Positions 8,537 through 17,793 of a stretch of DNA of 64,000 nt are shown here, piece by piece (position 1 is the first letter of the stretch; every line of letters starts with the position of its first letter). Below the pieces are notes generated by a model. That model saw nothing but the letters and a program-made list of their open reading frames with translations, was not told the DNA's origin and searched no databases. The translations under genes were made by a program, and so were the position numbers. Origin of the DNA: Natrialba asiatica DSM 12278 (lineage in GTDB: Archaea > Halobacteriota > Halobacteria > Halobacteriales > Natrialbaceae). The stretch is taken from contig NZ_AOIO01000040.1 of NCBI RefSeq assembly GCF_000337555.1, positions 62,001-126,000 of the forward strand, in the 5' to 3' direction.

Positions 8537-8626
8537 ACACGCCATAATCACGGCTGACTGCGTAAAACTGAAGCCTGCTATCCGAACGGACGGTGTCCGC
8601 CGCGGCTCCGTCCCGATCAGTCTCGG

Positions 8627-9160
8627 TCAGTCCCGGCCGGGTTCCTGACAGCCGACGATCGTCACCGCCCCCGTTCCGGCGAGCCCGTGGTTCCCCTCGG
8701 CACCGCGTTCCCACTCGAGTCGGCCGCTCGATTCGTCACCATCGAAACCGGCCTCGTCGGTCGAGAAGTGCAATTGGAGAGCCGTTCGCCCGTCCCCGTT
8801 CACATCGACTTCGTGACCGCCGTGAACCGGCCGCGCACCGCCGCCGTCACTGACGGCATCGGGTGCCCCGAACCGATACCGAACGGGTTCGCTCGTCGGA
8901 TCGAACTCGTCCGTCTGCGAGACGACGACCGGAACGACGCCGCGGCTCCGCGGATTGATCGGGGCCGGATCGCTTCCCGGTTTGATATCGATCTCGAGAT
9001 CCGGCGGGAAGTGGGCGGCCGCCTGCCCGCCGAGCGTCGCGATTCCGAGCGTCGTCGCCGCAAGTCCCGTCCCCGCCCGGAGAACTCGGCGTCGGTCGAC
9101 TCCAGTCTCTGCGCTCGTCGCTTCGTCCCGTTGCGATGAATCGCGTCGTGGTCCGTCCAT
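8627..9160 (-). CDS. Tat-exported protein of unknown function
   Basis: A 177-residue protein. Its N terminus has a hydrophilic lead, then the twin-arginine signal RRRVLRAGTGLAATTLGIA and a cleavage-like AAAHF, so it is probably secreted by Tat rather than lipid anchored. The mature part contains EIDIKPGSDPAPINPRSRG, a motif common in archaeal secreted proteins with Ig-like or dockerin-neighbour domains, and DVNGDGRTALQLHF, which resembles a calcium-binding DxNxDG loop. Start at 9160 (MDGPRRDSSQ) is chosen over the ATG four codons upstream. The function is unknown. Confidence 0.65.
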   Translation of the reverse strand: MDGPRRDSSQRDEATSAETGVDRRRVLRAGTGLAATTLGIATLGGQAAAHFPPDLEIDIKPGSDPAPINPRSRGVVPVVVSQTDEFDPTSEPVRYRFGAPDAVSDGGGARPVHGGHEVDVNGDGRTALQLHFSTDEAGFDGDESSGRLEWERGAEGNHGLAGTGAVTIVGCQEPGRD

Positions 9161-9253
9161 ACTACAGGCCATACCTCACGGTCTCCGGTGGTATTCGCTC
9201 TGGTCCGACTGTAGAACGAACCGCGTCGACAGCGGGGCGAACTCGGTCAGTCG

Positions 9254-9475
9254 TTAGAGCCAGTCGTCACCCGGGTCGTCCGCAGTCGCTTCCTCGTACG
9301 ATTCGACTGCGGCCGCGAGGTTTTCGAGGGCCTCCTCCGGGGTCTGTCCCTGGCTCGAGACGCCGGTCACCTCGTCGTCGGCGATGTGGAGTCCGTGATC
9401 GTTGACTCGCAGAGTCACGTCCGCATCCTCGAGCGCGTCGTACTCCGAGGGATCGACGTCTGCATCGGAGCTCAT
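9254..9475 (-). CDS. HicB-like antitoxin-fold protein (orphan)
   Basis: A 73-residue acidic protein. The pattern DVTLRVNDHGLHIADDEVTGVSSQGQTPEEALENLAAAVESY is the typical HicB/DUF1902 half-RNase-H strand order followed by the TPEEALxNLxxA helix. In bacteria HicB neutralises the HicA mRNA interferase. No HicA gene (dsRBD-like, 60 residues, GSH motif) is seen next to it in either direction, so it may be an orphan or a general regulator, as often seen in haloarchaea. Confidence 0.75.
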   Translation of the reverse strand: MSSDADVDPSEYDALEDADVTLRVNDHGLHIADDEVTGVSSQGQTPEEALENLAAAVESYEEATADDPGDDWL

Positions 9476-9544
9476 ACGCGAGTATTGTCGGGGTCGAGTG
9501 AAATACTCACCGACGTGCCGACGTGTGGTCCGTGTGTCCCCTCA

Positions 9545-11716
9545 TCACAGTTCGGACCGTTTAACTAACGCGTACACGAGCAGTGCTGCAAGGACCGTAC
9601 TGAGATACGCCTCGGACCCGGCGAGCAGTCGGGCGAGCGGGCCGATCGGCCCGATATCTCCGTATCCGATCGTCGTGTAACTGATGTAGCTGAAGTAGAG
9701 GTTCTCGTAGAACCCCTCTGCCCCGGTTTCGAAGAGCGGGCCGCCAAACGCATACGGTATTGCGAAAAACAACGGCGCGATGGCGAAGACGATGCCGATC
9801 CGCATCGGCCGCATCCCGTGCCCACAGGTGAGCCCGAGAAAGCAGTTCTCCACCACTCGACCCAGATTCTTCAATCGAGTCCACAGCCCCGCATCCGGAT
9901 CGGAAACAGCCTCGAGCGTCTTGTGACGGCTGTACCGCTGGCGCTTGACGCGGAACTCGCCGGCAGTCTTCATATCGCCGATCTCGCTTGCGCTCTGTTT
10001 GGCCTTCAGATACGTCGTCTCGATGACTTCCGGCGTCATCTCGAGAGCGTAGTCGGGATCGAACTCGTCCGTCCGTGGCTCGTCGAAGCCGTGAATCGTC
10101 CAGCCGTTTCGGTCGAGATACTCGCGATGTCCGCTGAAGTCGAACGTATGGCCATCGAACTCGTCGAACTCGGTCCGGCAGAACCGGAAGTAATCGAGGA
10201 GTTGGCGGCGGTCCGTTGTCCGTTCGGCCTCGAGTTCAACGTCGCCGACGCTCGCGAGCGTCAAATCGTACCGGACCCAGCCCTCGGCGGGTTGAACGAT
10301 CCGTCCACTCCGGATCTTACCGCGCGTGAAATCGACGAACGCATCGTCGTCGATTCCGTGCGCCTCGATATCGATCCGCTCTGAGACGAGACAGCGACTG
10401 AAATCGATCGTGCCGCCGAACGCCACGTTTCGAACGTTCGCGGATGCGATTTCGGCGTCGTGAAAGTCGACGTCGTCGGCGAATCGCGCCTTCTCGAAGG
10501 ACACGTCGTCTTTGAGGTGATTCGCCCCACCGACGAACTCACAGCCGCGGAAGGTACACGGCCCGTCGAACTGACCGCCCGAGAAGTCGGCGTCTTCGCG
10601 AAATCGACCCTCGTCGAAGTTGACCGCGCGGGCGAACGAGACGTTGGGAAAGTCCGCATCCCCGTTGAAGGTCGCCGATTCGAAGCGTGCAGTCCCGCGG
10701 AATTCGGCGTCGGCGAACGTGACGTAGCGAAACGACGCCCGGCGAAACGTAACTGCGTCGTGAAAGACTGCTTCGGCGAAACTGGCATCATCGGTCAGCG
10801 TTCGAGCGCCGCCGGCGAACGAGGCCCCACGGAACGTCGCCTGCTGCTGAAACGTCGCGTTGGTGAACGCAGTATCATCCCTGAACTCGACTTCGTCGAA
10901 ATCTGCGTCCGCGCCGAAGCCAGCGCCGTGAAACTCCGCGTCGCCGGTGAACGTCGCCTCCTGAAAAACCGCCGTCTCGCAGCACGTGAGATCATCGAAC
11001 ATCGTGAAGCCGAACTCGGTCTCACGAAAGGAAACCGTCGATCGGAAGGTCGCTCCGGAAAACGACGTGTTGTCATCGAGGTGATTCGAGTCACCGTGAC
11101 ACTCCGCCGCCCGGAAGGTCACTTCATCGTCGAACGTGGCCTCGTCGAACCGAACGTCATCGCGAAAGGTAGCTTCATCACAGTCGACCGGCCCCTCGAA
11201 TGTCGCGCCGTCGAACGCAACATCGTTGTCGAACTGCGCTTCGAAGAGGCTGGTCTCTCCGGTGACGGTCACGTCAGAACACGAAACCGGTGTCTCGGCG
11301 TGTGCCTCGGTCAGTCGAAGCGATCCGAGAGTCGCCCCGTCCAGAACGACCGGAACTGTCACCCGAGAGTACGACAGCGAGAGCGCTTCGATGGTCGCCC
11401 CGCTGAGATCGACCGGATGGCGATCGGCGCTCTCCAGGGTGGTCCGATCCAACGCGAGTGCAGGCAACGTGACGCCGCTGAGATCCTTCTGGTCTTCGGT
11501 ACCGCGCTCGAGGACCGTCCGAAACGTCTCGCGAACGTCGTCGTCCGTGATCCCTCGTGCCTCCCGTTCGGCCGGCGAAAGATGCAGAATGGAGGGATCA
11601 ACGGTCGCGGGATCGTCAGCCGCGACTGCACGTGCATCGCCTCCGACGCCGGTGCTCTCACCCCCCTCGTCGCCTCGGTTGCTCCTGTCAGCCGCATCCC
11701 CTCGCGTATCTTCCAT
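9545..11716 (-). CDS. Pentapeptide-repeat protein fused to a potassium-channel pore module
   Basis: A 723-residue protein. After an acidic N terminus (about 1-60), residues 100-420 consist of A(D/N)FxxATF-type pentapeptide repeats (for example AxFDNDVAFDGATFEGPVDCDEA), which form a right-handed quadrilateral beta helix. The C terminus has two membrane helices around a pore loop with TTIGYGD at 681-687, the K+ channel selectivity-filter signature. Such fusions are known in archaea and cyanobacteria as pentapeptide-repeat ion channels; what gates them is unknown. A TATA-like tract lies about 30 nt upstream (11744-11752). Confidence 0.85.
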   Translation of the reverse strand: MEDTRGDAADRSNRGDEGGESTGVGGDARAVAADDPATVDPSILHLSPAEREARGITDDDVRETFRTVLERGTEDQKDLSGVTLPALALDRTTLESADRHPVDLSGATIEALSLSYSRVTVPVVLDGATLGSLRLTEAHAETPVSCSDVTVTGETSLFEAQFDNDVAFDGATFEGPVDCDEATFRDDVRFDEATFDDEVTFRAAECHGDSNHLDDNTSFSGATFRSTVSFRETEFGFTMFDDLTCCETAVFQEATFTGDAEFHGAGFGADADFDEVEFRDDTAFTNATFQQQATFRGASFAGGARTLTDDASFAEAVFHDAVTFRRASFRYVTFADAEFRGTARFESATFNGDADFPNVSFARAVNFDEGRFREDADFSGGQFDGPCTFRGCEFVGGANHLKDDVSFEKARFADDVDFHDAEIASANVRNVAFGGTIDFSRCLVSERIDIEAHGIDDDAFVDFTRGKIRSGRIVQPAEGWVRYDLTLASVGDVELEAERTTDRRQLLDYFRFCRTEFDEFDGHTFDFSGHREYLDRNGWTIHGFDEPRTDEFDPDYALEMTPEVIETTYLKAKQSASEIGDMKTAGEFRVKRQRYSRHKTLEAVSDPDAGLWTRLKNLGRVVENCFLGLTCGHGMRPMRIGIVFAIAPLFFAIPYAFGGPLFETGAEGFYENLYFSYISYTTIGYGDIGPIGPLARLLAGSEAYLSTVLAALLVYALVKRSEL

Positions 11717-11812
11717 GGTGGATCAGTAGGTAAATCGGAATCATATAAGTTTAGAAGACAACTCGTCCGCCGGCCACTACCGCGAGAACGGCTCACCGCG
11801 GGTGTCGACGAG

Positions 11813-12304
11813 TCACTTCCTCGTAAGGGCAGTCTGCGTGTACAGCGCGAGTTCGAACTCGGGATACGTGTGATAGGTCTCGTAGCCGCCCTCGTCGAGT
11901 TCGATCGTCGTGACGGCTTCCGCCTCCCCGTCGAACGAGTACGCGAGGTCGAACGAGTCGTGTTGTGACAGATATCGGTCGCGGGGAAACGCCGAAAGGG
12001 GGCGGTGGTCGACGACCGTCACACACCGCAGCGCGTCGGTCTCGAAGACAAGCCGACGGGAGGGCCGGTCCGGGTTGAGCGAGATCGCTGTCCCATCGCG
12101 GCCAACTACCGAGGCGGGCTTGCAGGTCGAGAGTTCATAGAACTCATAGGAGGGTGCGCTGACATAGTGAGAGCTGCCGATGATCCGAAACGTGAACTCG
12201 GTTCCCAGCAGTGGTCGTGTGAGCGAGTCGAACACGCGGACGCCGTCGGTCGCCGGCGGAGAGTCGGCGTGAACGAACTGAAGGGTATCCTGTGTCATTG
12301 TCAA
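11813..12304 (-). CDS. Conserved hypothetical protein, possibly DUF2617 family
   Basis: A 163-residue cytoplasmic protein with no membrane segment (MTMTQDTLQFVHADSPPATD). It has conserved-looking blocks RPLLGTEFTFRIIGSSHYVSAP and YEFYELSTC that recall the DUF2617 family, an assignment from memory and not certain. Its start codon overlaps the stop of the spermidine-synthase-like gene by four bases, so the two are co-translated and probably act together. Confidence 0.5.
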   Translation of the reverse strand: MTMTQDTLQFVHADSPPATDGVRVFDSLTRPLLGTEFTFRIIGSSHYVSAPSYEFYELSTCKPASVVGRDGTAISLNPDRPSRRLVFETDALRCVTVVDHRPLSAFPRDRYLSQHDSFDLAYSFDGEAEAVTTIELDEGGYETYHTYPEFELALYTQTALTRK

Positions 12305-14055
12305 TCGACGATAATATCGTAGTTAGGGCGGAAGACGTTGTTCGGTTCGACGCCCCGATAGGACGGAAGCGACCGCCACTGCCACGTCTCGAACGTATCT
12401 GTATTCTTATGAATATAGTCGCTCTTGGCGCGCTGGAGAGCAGGTTCCGGTGTCGGCCCGTCCGAGAGCACGTAAAATCGTTCACCGGGTTCGAGTTCCG
12501 TATCCCCATCGAGGTCGTCGTAGACGTAGTACGGAAGGTACCGGTCGAAACCGGCCTCACGAACCGTGTTGGCGTAGACTTTGCTGTGGGTGGGGTGGTC
12601 GCCGCTCGTATAGACCCAGGAGACGACGAGGCCCTCGTCGCTCAGGTGGTCGCGAAGCAACGAGTAGAACTCCGTCGAGTACAGCGACAGCGTCTCGTCG
12701 CTTCGGACACCCGGAATATCGAGGAGGATGAGGTCGTACGTCTCATCAGTTGCCTCCAGATAGGTGAACGCGTCCTCGGTGGTCGTGTTCAGTCGATCGT
12801 ACTCGTACGCCTCGTCGTTATACTGCCGGAAGAACTCTCGCTCCCGCGCCATCTCGAGGAACTCGCCGTCGATATCGACCTGATCGACCGACGCATTGTA
12901 CTGGCGGAGGTGGTCGACGGCGATGTAGTCGCCACCGCCGACGAGCAACACGTCGACCGAGGACGGATCGTCGAAGGTCGTTATGGGAACGTCGACGAGT
13001 CCGCTGTGATAGGAGTCGACCCAGGTGTCACAGAACTGGATCGCCCGATCGAGATGCAGACACGTCTCCGTTCCGGCGTGTCCCTCGAGTTCACGTTCGT
13101 AGGTGAGGACGGTCTGATACGGCGTGGTATCGTAGCTCCGGGTATCCACGCTTGCCACGCCCTCGGGGAACTCGCGTTCGATAGTTCGTTCGAGATAGGT
13201 CGTCGTCACCGCGCGGTCGACCGCGTTCGGGTGGCCGATGAGACCGCCGTAGGTGCCGGTCAGGAGGAGGCCGACGAGCAGGAGGGCGCGCCACTTCCCG
13301 GCGGTTGGACGCGAGAGCGTGCGGGTCGCTCCCGAGAACGTCCACGCGGCAAACCCTAGTGCGGCGAGTGCGTTCAACAGGCCCAGTGCGAAGACGCTCA
13401 CGACGAGCCCGAACCGGGGGTACAACACGAGCGCGTAGACGACCGTCCCGGCAAGCCCTCCGAGATAGTCGACGCCGAGCACCTCGGAGAACGACCGCTC
13501 GTCGGGCTTGCCGACCGTGAAGAAGACGGTGAGGATCCCGCGGACGAGTCGTCGCGGGTAGAGCCGGCCGAGCGACGCAAAGACCGTATCCTCTCGATCC
13601 TCGACGAGATCAGTCAGCAGCGGCACCTCGAACCCCGATAGCACGCCGACGACAAGGATCGGGACGTGTGAGAGGCCGAGAATCAGTGCTCCCGCGCCGG
13701 GAACGCTGACCGGCGGGAGCGAGTTGACTCCGATGATCGCCATCGCCCCGACAGGGCCAGCGATTGCGAGATACACCTCGGTCCGGAGGAAATTCGACTC
13801 GGGCTCGCCGAGCTGCGCCGAGAGGACGGACCCGATTCCGAGCGAGAACATGTAGAGGCCGATGGTGATCGAGTACCTGAGGACGGTCCCGCCAAAAAAC
13901 ACCGTCAGCAACTCCGAGTAGACGAGTTCGTACGCGATCGAACAGAAGGCGACGACGAACGTCACCGCGAGCGTTACGCGCCGATCGGTCACGAACCCGC
14001 GAGCCGGGGCTGGGGTCCGAGATCCGGTGGCGGTAGTCATTCCATCATCTGACAT
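12301..14055 (-). CDS. Membrane-anchored spermidine/spermine synthase-like protein
   Basis: A 584-residue fusion. Residues 20-300 hold several membrane helices (TLAVTFVVAFCSIAYELVYSELLTVFFG, YSITIGLYMFSLGIGSVL and others). Residues 330-550 form a Rossmann methyltransferase-like domain with VDVLLVGGGDYIAVDHLRQY (cofactor loop), DQVDIDGEFLEMARE and DLILLDIP (the spermidine-synthase DAP/DLP position). Homologues in bacteria and archaea are annotated as spermidine synthase with an N-terminal membrane domain, but their activity is mostly unproven. The gene forms an operon with the 163-residue protein downstream (ATGA overlap). Confidence 0.8.
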   Translation of the reverse strand: MSDDGMTTATGSRTPAPARGFVTDRRVTLAVTFVVAFCSIAYELVYSELLTVFFGGTVLRYSITIGLYMFSLGIGSVLSAQLGEPESNFLRTEVYLAIAGPVGAMAIIGVNSLPPVSVPGAGALILGLSHVPILVVGVLSGFEVPLLTDLVEDREDTVFASLGRLYPRRLVRGILTVFFTVGKPDERSFSEVLGVDYLGGLAGTVVYALVLYPRFGLVVSVFALGLLNALAALGFAAWTFSGATRTLSRPTAGKWRALLLVGLLLTGTYGGLIGHPNAVDRAVTTTYLERTIEREFPEGVASVDTRSYDTTPYQTVLTYERELEGHAGTETCLHLDRAIQFCDTWVDSYHSGLVDVPITTFDDPSSVDVLLVGGGDYIAVDHLRQYNASVDQVDIDGEFLEMAREREFFRQYNDEAYEYDRLNTTTEDAFTYLEATDETYDLILLDIPGVRSDETLSLYSTEFYSLLRDHLSDEGLVVSWVYTSGDHPTHSKVYANTVREAGFDRYLPYYVYDDLDGDTELEPGERFYVLSDGPTPEPALQRAKSDYIHKNTDTFETWQWRSLPSYRGVEPNNVFRPNYDIIVD

Positions 14056-14176
14056 AGTGTCTGAGCGTTCCTTCGTCGAACGTCACAGCGCCGTCTCAGC
14101 CGCTCTGTGAGCGCAATGAACGACGACGCTGACGGCAGCGAGGGCGACAGGGCGACAGCGACCCTACTGGTGACGC

Positions 14177-14926
14177 CTACACTCGCGGTCGCACGTGCCA
14201 AGCCTCGTCGATGGTCCACCCACTGGTTGCCTGCTCAAGCTTGAAGTCCGCAGCCTGCCACTCGAAATCGGTATCGCCATCTGGCGATTCGAGATGTGTC
14301 CCGACGCGGTACCACCCCGCATCGATCTCCGATTCGGTTTCTGTCTCCCCCTGTCCGTCCGCAGAAAGACCGTGGAGGTCGACTTCGAACATCGATCCGG
14401 GTTCGGGGTCGGACCATTCCTCGTCCCAGTCAGCCGGCTCCGGCCCCGGAGACTCCGCCTGGTATGCGTCGTTCGAACCCATGTAGGAGACGCCGAGGGT
14501 AGCAATGGTAGCCCGATACGTCTCGAGTTCGTCGTCGTGGTTATCGCGCCAGTGGCTGCCGGAACTCGCACCGTAGATGGCCCAGCCGTGGCGGCCCGTG
14601 GGTGCCGACGAGGGGACGCCGTTCCCGCGACTCGTCGCACCGCTTGATCCCGATCCTGAACTCGATGATCTCGATCCGGCGCGTGCGAGACCGATCGGAA
14701 CGATCGTCGTGGCAACTGGGGCGTCGACGTTGTCGGCGCGCGACTCGACTTCCGGTTCCGAGACGAGGGCAATTTCCATCGTCCCCTCCACAATCGAGAC
14801 GTCATCGAATACCGTGGACTCGCGCGGCGGCGGGGTCTCGTCGCTGCTCCCCAGACAGCCGGCGAGTCCTCCGGCTGCAATCGCCAGCCCGCTTCCGGAA
14901 ACGCGGAGGAGACGCCGTCGATTCAT
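14177..14926 (-). CDS. Tat-exported lipoprotein of unknown function
   Basis: A 249-residue protein beginning MNRRRLLRVSGSGLAIAAGGLAGC: twin arginine, hydrophobic core, and lipobox GLAGC. A low-complexity Ser/Gly segment (SRSSSSGSGSSGATSRG) sits near residue 95. The mature part is acidic and beta-rich and ends ATSGWTIDEAWHVRPRV. No family is recognised. Start at 14926 is set by the twin-arginine signal. Confidence 0.7.
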   Translation of the reverse strand: MNRRRLLRVSGSGLAIAAGGLAGCLGSSDETPPPRESTVFDDVSIVEGTMEIALVSEPEVESRADNVDAPVATTIVPIGLARAGSRSSSSGSGSSGATSRGNGVPSSAPTGRHGWAIYGASSGSHWRDNHDDELETYRATIATLGVSYMGSNDAYQAESPGPEPADWDEEWSDPEPGSMFEVDLHGLSADGQGETETESEIDAGWYRVGTHLESPDGDTDFEWQAADFKLEQATSGWTIDEAWHVRPRV

Positions 14927-15033
14927 ACGCTCCTGTGATCGTTCTATCACAAAGTGCTTTGCGTTTTGATGAATCGCCGATTGTTCACTGTTCGAACAGT
15001 TGAAGTGAACGCGGTGAGTACGTCACGAGTACT

Positions 15034-15999
15034 ATGACCGGTAACGAGAACGCAGTACAACGGTCTCTCACGGGTGATGTTCGGCTGAACGGCGGCGAGG
15101 CGACGCCCGTCGAACTCCGCGGTGCTGACGATGTGTACGTGCGCGCCGATGCCGTCGACGGACGGCTCACGATCTTCGATCCCGAATACGTCTTTACGGA
15201 TGTGCCGACCGAGGGTGAGCACGTCGACAGGGACGACGTTCGAACGGTGATGGCGGGCGATATCGAAGACGGCTATGTCGATCGTATCGACGGCGACGTT
15301 CTCGTCACCGAGGCCGAAGACGTCTTTGTCGAACACGGGGCAGCCGAACACGTCTCGACCGTCGGCGCCGAGCAGGTCTTCTTCGACGACGCGGCCGCAC
15401 CGACCCGGTCACCGGACGGCTACGAGGTCTCAGTATCGGGCTGGCAGCAACGCCACAGCGTCCGGGATCCGCGCAATGGCGTCTCGATCCGAGGCGGGAA
15501 GAACGAGCTAACCGTCACCGACGCGCGCCACGATCTCACCGTCTACGTGACCGGCTGGGGGAACGACGTTCGCATCGAGGGCCAGGCGATCGACGCGACG
15601 GTCTACGTCGTCGGCCGAGAGAACCGCGTCAGCGTCGGCCCGTACGTCACGGCAACGATCGGGGCCGAAAGCGGCTACGATAACGAACTCGAAGCTGATC
15701 CGCTTCCGCCGGAAGCCCTTATCGAGACGACTCGAGAGGACGCCTACGGGGAGGCGTTCTTCGGCCGTCACAAGATCACCTATCAGGAGCCGGCACCTGA
15801 TAAAGAGTGGTGTCCCAACTGCGGCGAGAGCGCAGACGCCGTCATCACGCGCAAACAGCGTGACGCCTTCTTCCTGTGCAGTCGGCCGGTTCGCACCTAC
15901 GATAGCGGCGATGGAGCGTTCGAGTGCGAACATTGTACGCCGTTTGCAACTGGGCCAGTCGAACTCTCGCCCGACGAGCGAAAGCGGATTCTCGGCTAG
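15034..15999 (+). CDS. Beta-helix-like protein with C-terminal zinc ribbon
   Basis: A 321-residue cytoplasmic protein. Residues 10-215 show repeated short strands (VELRGADDVYVRADAVDG, DGDVLVTEAEDVFVEHG, NDVRIEGQAIDATVYVVGRENRVSVG) that suggest a parallel beta helix of the polymer-forming-cytoskeletal type. The last 60 residues hold WCPNCGE and CEHC Cys pairs, a zinc ribbon. Similar proteins are conserved in haloarchaea without known function. It is transcribed divergently from the lipoprotein gene on its left. Confidence 0.6.
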   Translation: MTGNENAVQRSLTGDVRLNGGEATPVELRGADDVYVRADAVDGRLTIFDPEYVFTDVPTEGEHVDRDDVRTVMAGDIEDGYVDRIDGDVLVTEAEDVFVEHGAAEHVSTVGAEQVFFDDAAAPTRSPDGYEVSVSGWQQRHSVRDPRNGVSIRGGKNELTVTDARHDLTVYVTGWGNDVRIEGQAIDATVYVVGRENRVSVGPYVTATIGAESGYDNELEADPLPPEALIETTREDAYGEAFFGRHKITYQEPAPDKEWCPNCGESADAVITRKQRDAFFLCSRPVRTYDSGDGAFECEHCTPFATGPVELSPDERKRILG

Positions 16000-16117
16000 A
16001 ACAACTCTCAGTCCAGATCAGCGCGCCACCGATGCGCGACCGTCGCGTTCGCTGCCGCCAGTCGCTCGTCGCTCGTCGGCCGGACACCGTTTTGCAACGG
16101 CTATCGTCTAGATAAAA

Positions 16118-16124
16118 CCTTTAA
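16118..16124 (+). promoter_or_regulatory. TATA box of srp54
   Basis: CCTTTAA lies 25 nt before the ATG at 16150, the spacing expected for a leaderless or nearly leaderless archaeal transcript. Confidence 0.55.
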
Positions 16125-16149
16125 CACCGTCGTCCCGTAGACCGAGCAA

Positions 16150-17535
16150 ATGGTACTCGACGATCTCGGGAGTTCTCTGCGGAGCAGTCTCGATAAACTC
16201 CGCGGGAAGTCACGAATCAGCGAGGAGGACGTCGAGGAGATCGTCAAGGAGATCCAACGCTCCTTGCTCTCCGCCGACGTCGACGTGTCGCTCGTGATGG
16301 AGCTGTCGGACAACATCAAAGAACGCGCCCTCGAGGAGGAACCGCCGGCCGGTACGCCGGCGCGAGACTTCGTCCTCCGCATCGTCTACGAAGAACTCGT
16401 CGGTCTCATCGGCGACTCGACGGAACTACCACTCGAAGAGCAGACGATTCTCCTGGCGGGCCTGCAGGGGTCGGGTAAAACGACGTCCGCCGCGAAGATG
16501 GCCTGGTGGTTCTCGACGAAGGGGCTCCGTCCGGCGGTCATCCAGACCGACACCTTCCGTCCCGGTGCCTACGACCAGGCGAAGGAGATGGCAAGTCGTG
16601 CCGAAGTCGACTTCTACGGCAATCCGGACAACGACGATCCGGTCGAAATCGCCCGCAAGGGACTCGAAGAAACCAGCGAGGCCGACGTACACATCGTGGA
16701 CACGGCGGGTCGCCACGCGCTGGAGGACGACCTGATCGACGAGATCGAGCAGATCGAGGGCGTCGTCGAACCCGATACCTCGCTGCTCGTGCTCGACGCG
16801 GCGATCGGCCAGGGAGCCAAGGAACAGGCCCAGCAGTTCGACGAGTCGATCGGCATCGACGGCGTCGTCATCACGAAATTAGACGGGACTGCAAAGGGTG
16901 GCGGTGCCCTGACGGCCGTCGATCAAACCGATTCCTCGATCGCCTTCCTCGGAACCGGCGAGGAGGTCCAGGACGTCGAACGCTTCGAGCCCGACGGCTT
17001 CATCTCCCGCCTGCTCGGGATGGGCGACCTCGGCCAGCTCGCGGAGCGCGTCGAGCGCGCGATGGACCAGACCGAGATCGAAGAGGACGACTGGGACCCC
17101 GAGGACATGCTCCAGGGGCAGTTCACCCTGAACGACATGCAAAAACAGATGGAGGCGATGAACAACATGGGGCCGCTCGACCAGGTCATGGACATGATCC
17201 CCGGCTTCGGCGGCGGGATCAAAGACCAGCTCCCCGACGACGCGATGGACGTCACTCAGGAGCGCATGCACACCTTCAGCGTCATCATGGACTCGATGAC
17301 CGAGGCCGAAAAGGAATACCCCAAAGCCATCGGCGCGAGCCAGATCGAACGCATCGCCCGCGGCTCCGGGACCAACGAAGATCAGGTTCGCGAACTCCTC
17401 CAGCAGTACAAGATGATGGAGAAGACGATCAAGCAGTTCCAGGGCATGGGTTCCGAACAGGAGATGCAGCGCATGATGAAACAGATGCAACAGGGTGGCG
17501 GTGGCGGCGGCATGGGCGGTTTGGGGCCGTTTTAA
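16150..17535 (+). CDS. srp54: Signal recognition particle 54 kDa protein
   Basis: A 461-residue GTPase that binds signal sequences and SRP RNA and docks with FtsY at the membrane. The N domain (1-90) is followed by the G domain with GLQGSGKTT (104-112), DTAGR (184-188) and [10 protein letters not shown] (242-251). The methionine-rich M domain (300-450) contains [22 protein letters not shown] and the GSGT RNA-binding helix region. The C-terminal tail [19 protein letters not shown] is glycine rich, as in other haloarchaea. Length is normal. Confidence 0.97.
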   Translation: MVLDDLGSSLRSSLDKLRGKSRISEEDVEEIVKEIQRSLLSADVDVSLVMELSDNIKERALEEEPPAGTPARDFVLRIVYEELVGLIGDSTELPLEEQTILLAGLQGSGKTTSAAKMAWWFSTKGLRPAVIQTDTFRPGAYDQAKEMASRAEVDFYGNPDNDDPVEIARKGLEETSEADVHIVDTAGRHALEDDLIDEIEQIEGVVEPDTSLLVLDAAIGQGAKEQAQQFDESIGIDGVVITKLDGTAKGGGALTAVDQTDSSIAFLGTGEEVQDVERFEPDGFISRLLGMGDLGQLAERVERAMDQTEIEEDDWDPEDMLQGQFTLNDMQKQMEAMNNMGPLDQVMDMIPGFGGGIKDQLPDDAMDVTQERMHTFSVIMDSMTEAEKEYPKAIGASQIERIARGSGTNEDQVRELLQQYKMMEKTIKQFQGMGSEQEMQRMMKQMQQGGGGGGMGGLGPF

Positions 17536-17793
17536 GGGAGTCTTCTCGGTTCTCTCCCGTCTCTCGCTCTTCGTCCTCGTATCGAGTTCAGCTTGGGAGT
17601 TGCAAAGAGCACTGTATCGTGACTGTCTCTCCTGTCTCACAGGTATTGAAAACAAAGTGACCACTCGATAGTTGTGAGTGTCACCAGTGGGGCAATTTCG
17701 GACACAGAACACTTGGTGCAGACACTCACTGACCCACTCGATATGACATATCTACCAGCATGTTAATACAGGAGGACACACATTCTCGATTCG

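Noticed and set aside
9254-9475. Search for a HicA toxin next to the HicB-like gene
   Set aside because: No 50-70-residue frame with the HicA His motif is found on either side within a few hundred bases.
10460-11968. Plus-strand ORF of 502 residues opposite the pentapeptide-repeat gene
   Set aside because: The antisense of a repetitive gene gives a long open frame with periodic Arg/Glu; no domain is visible.
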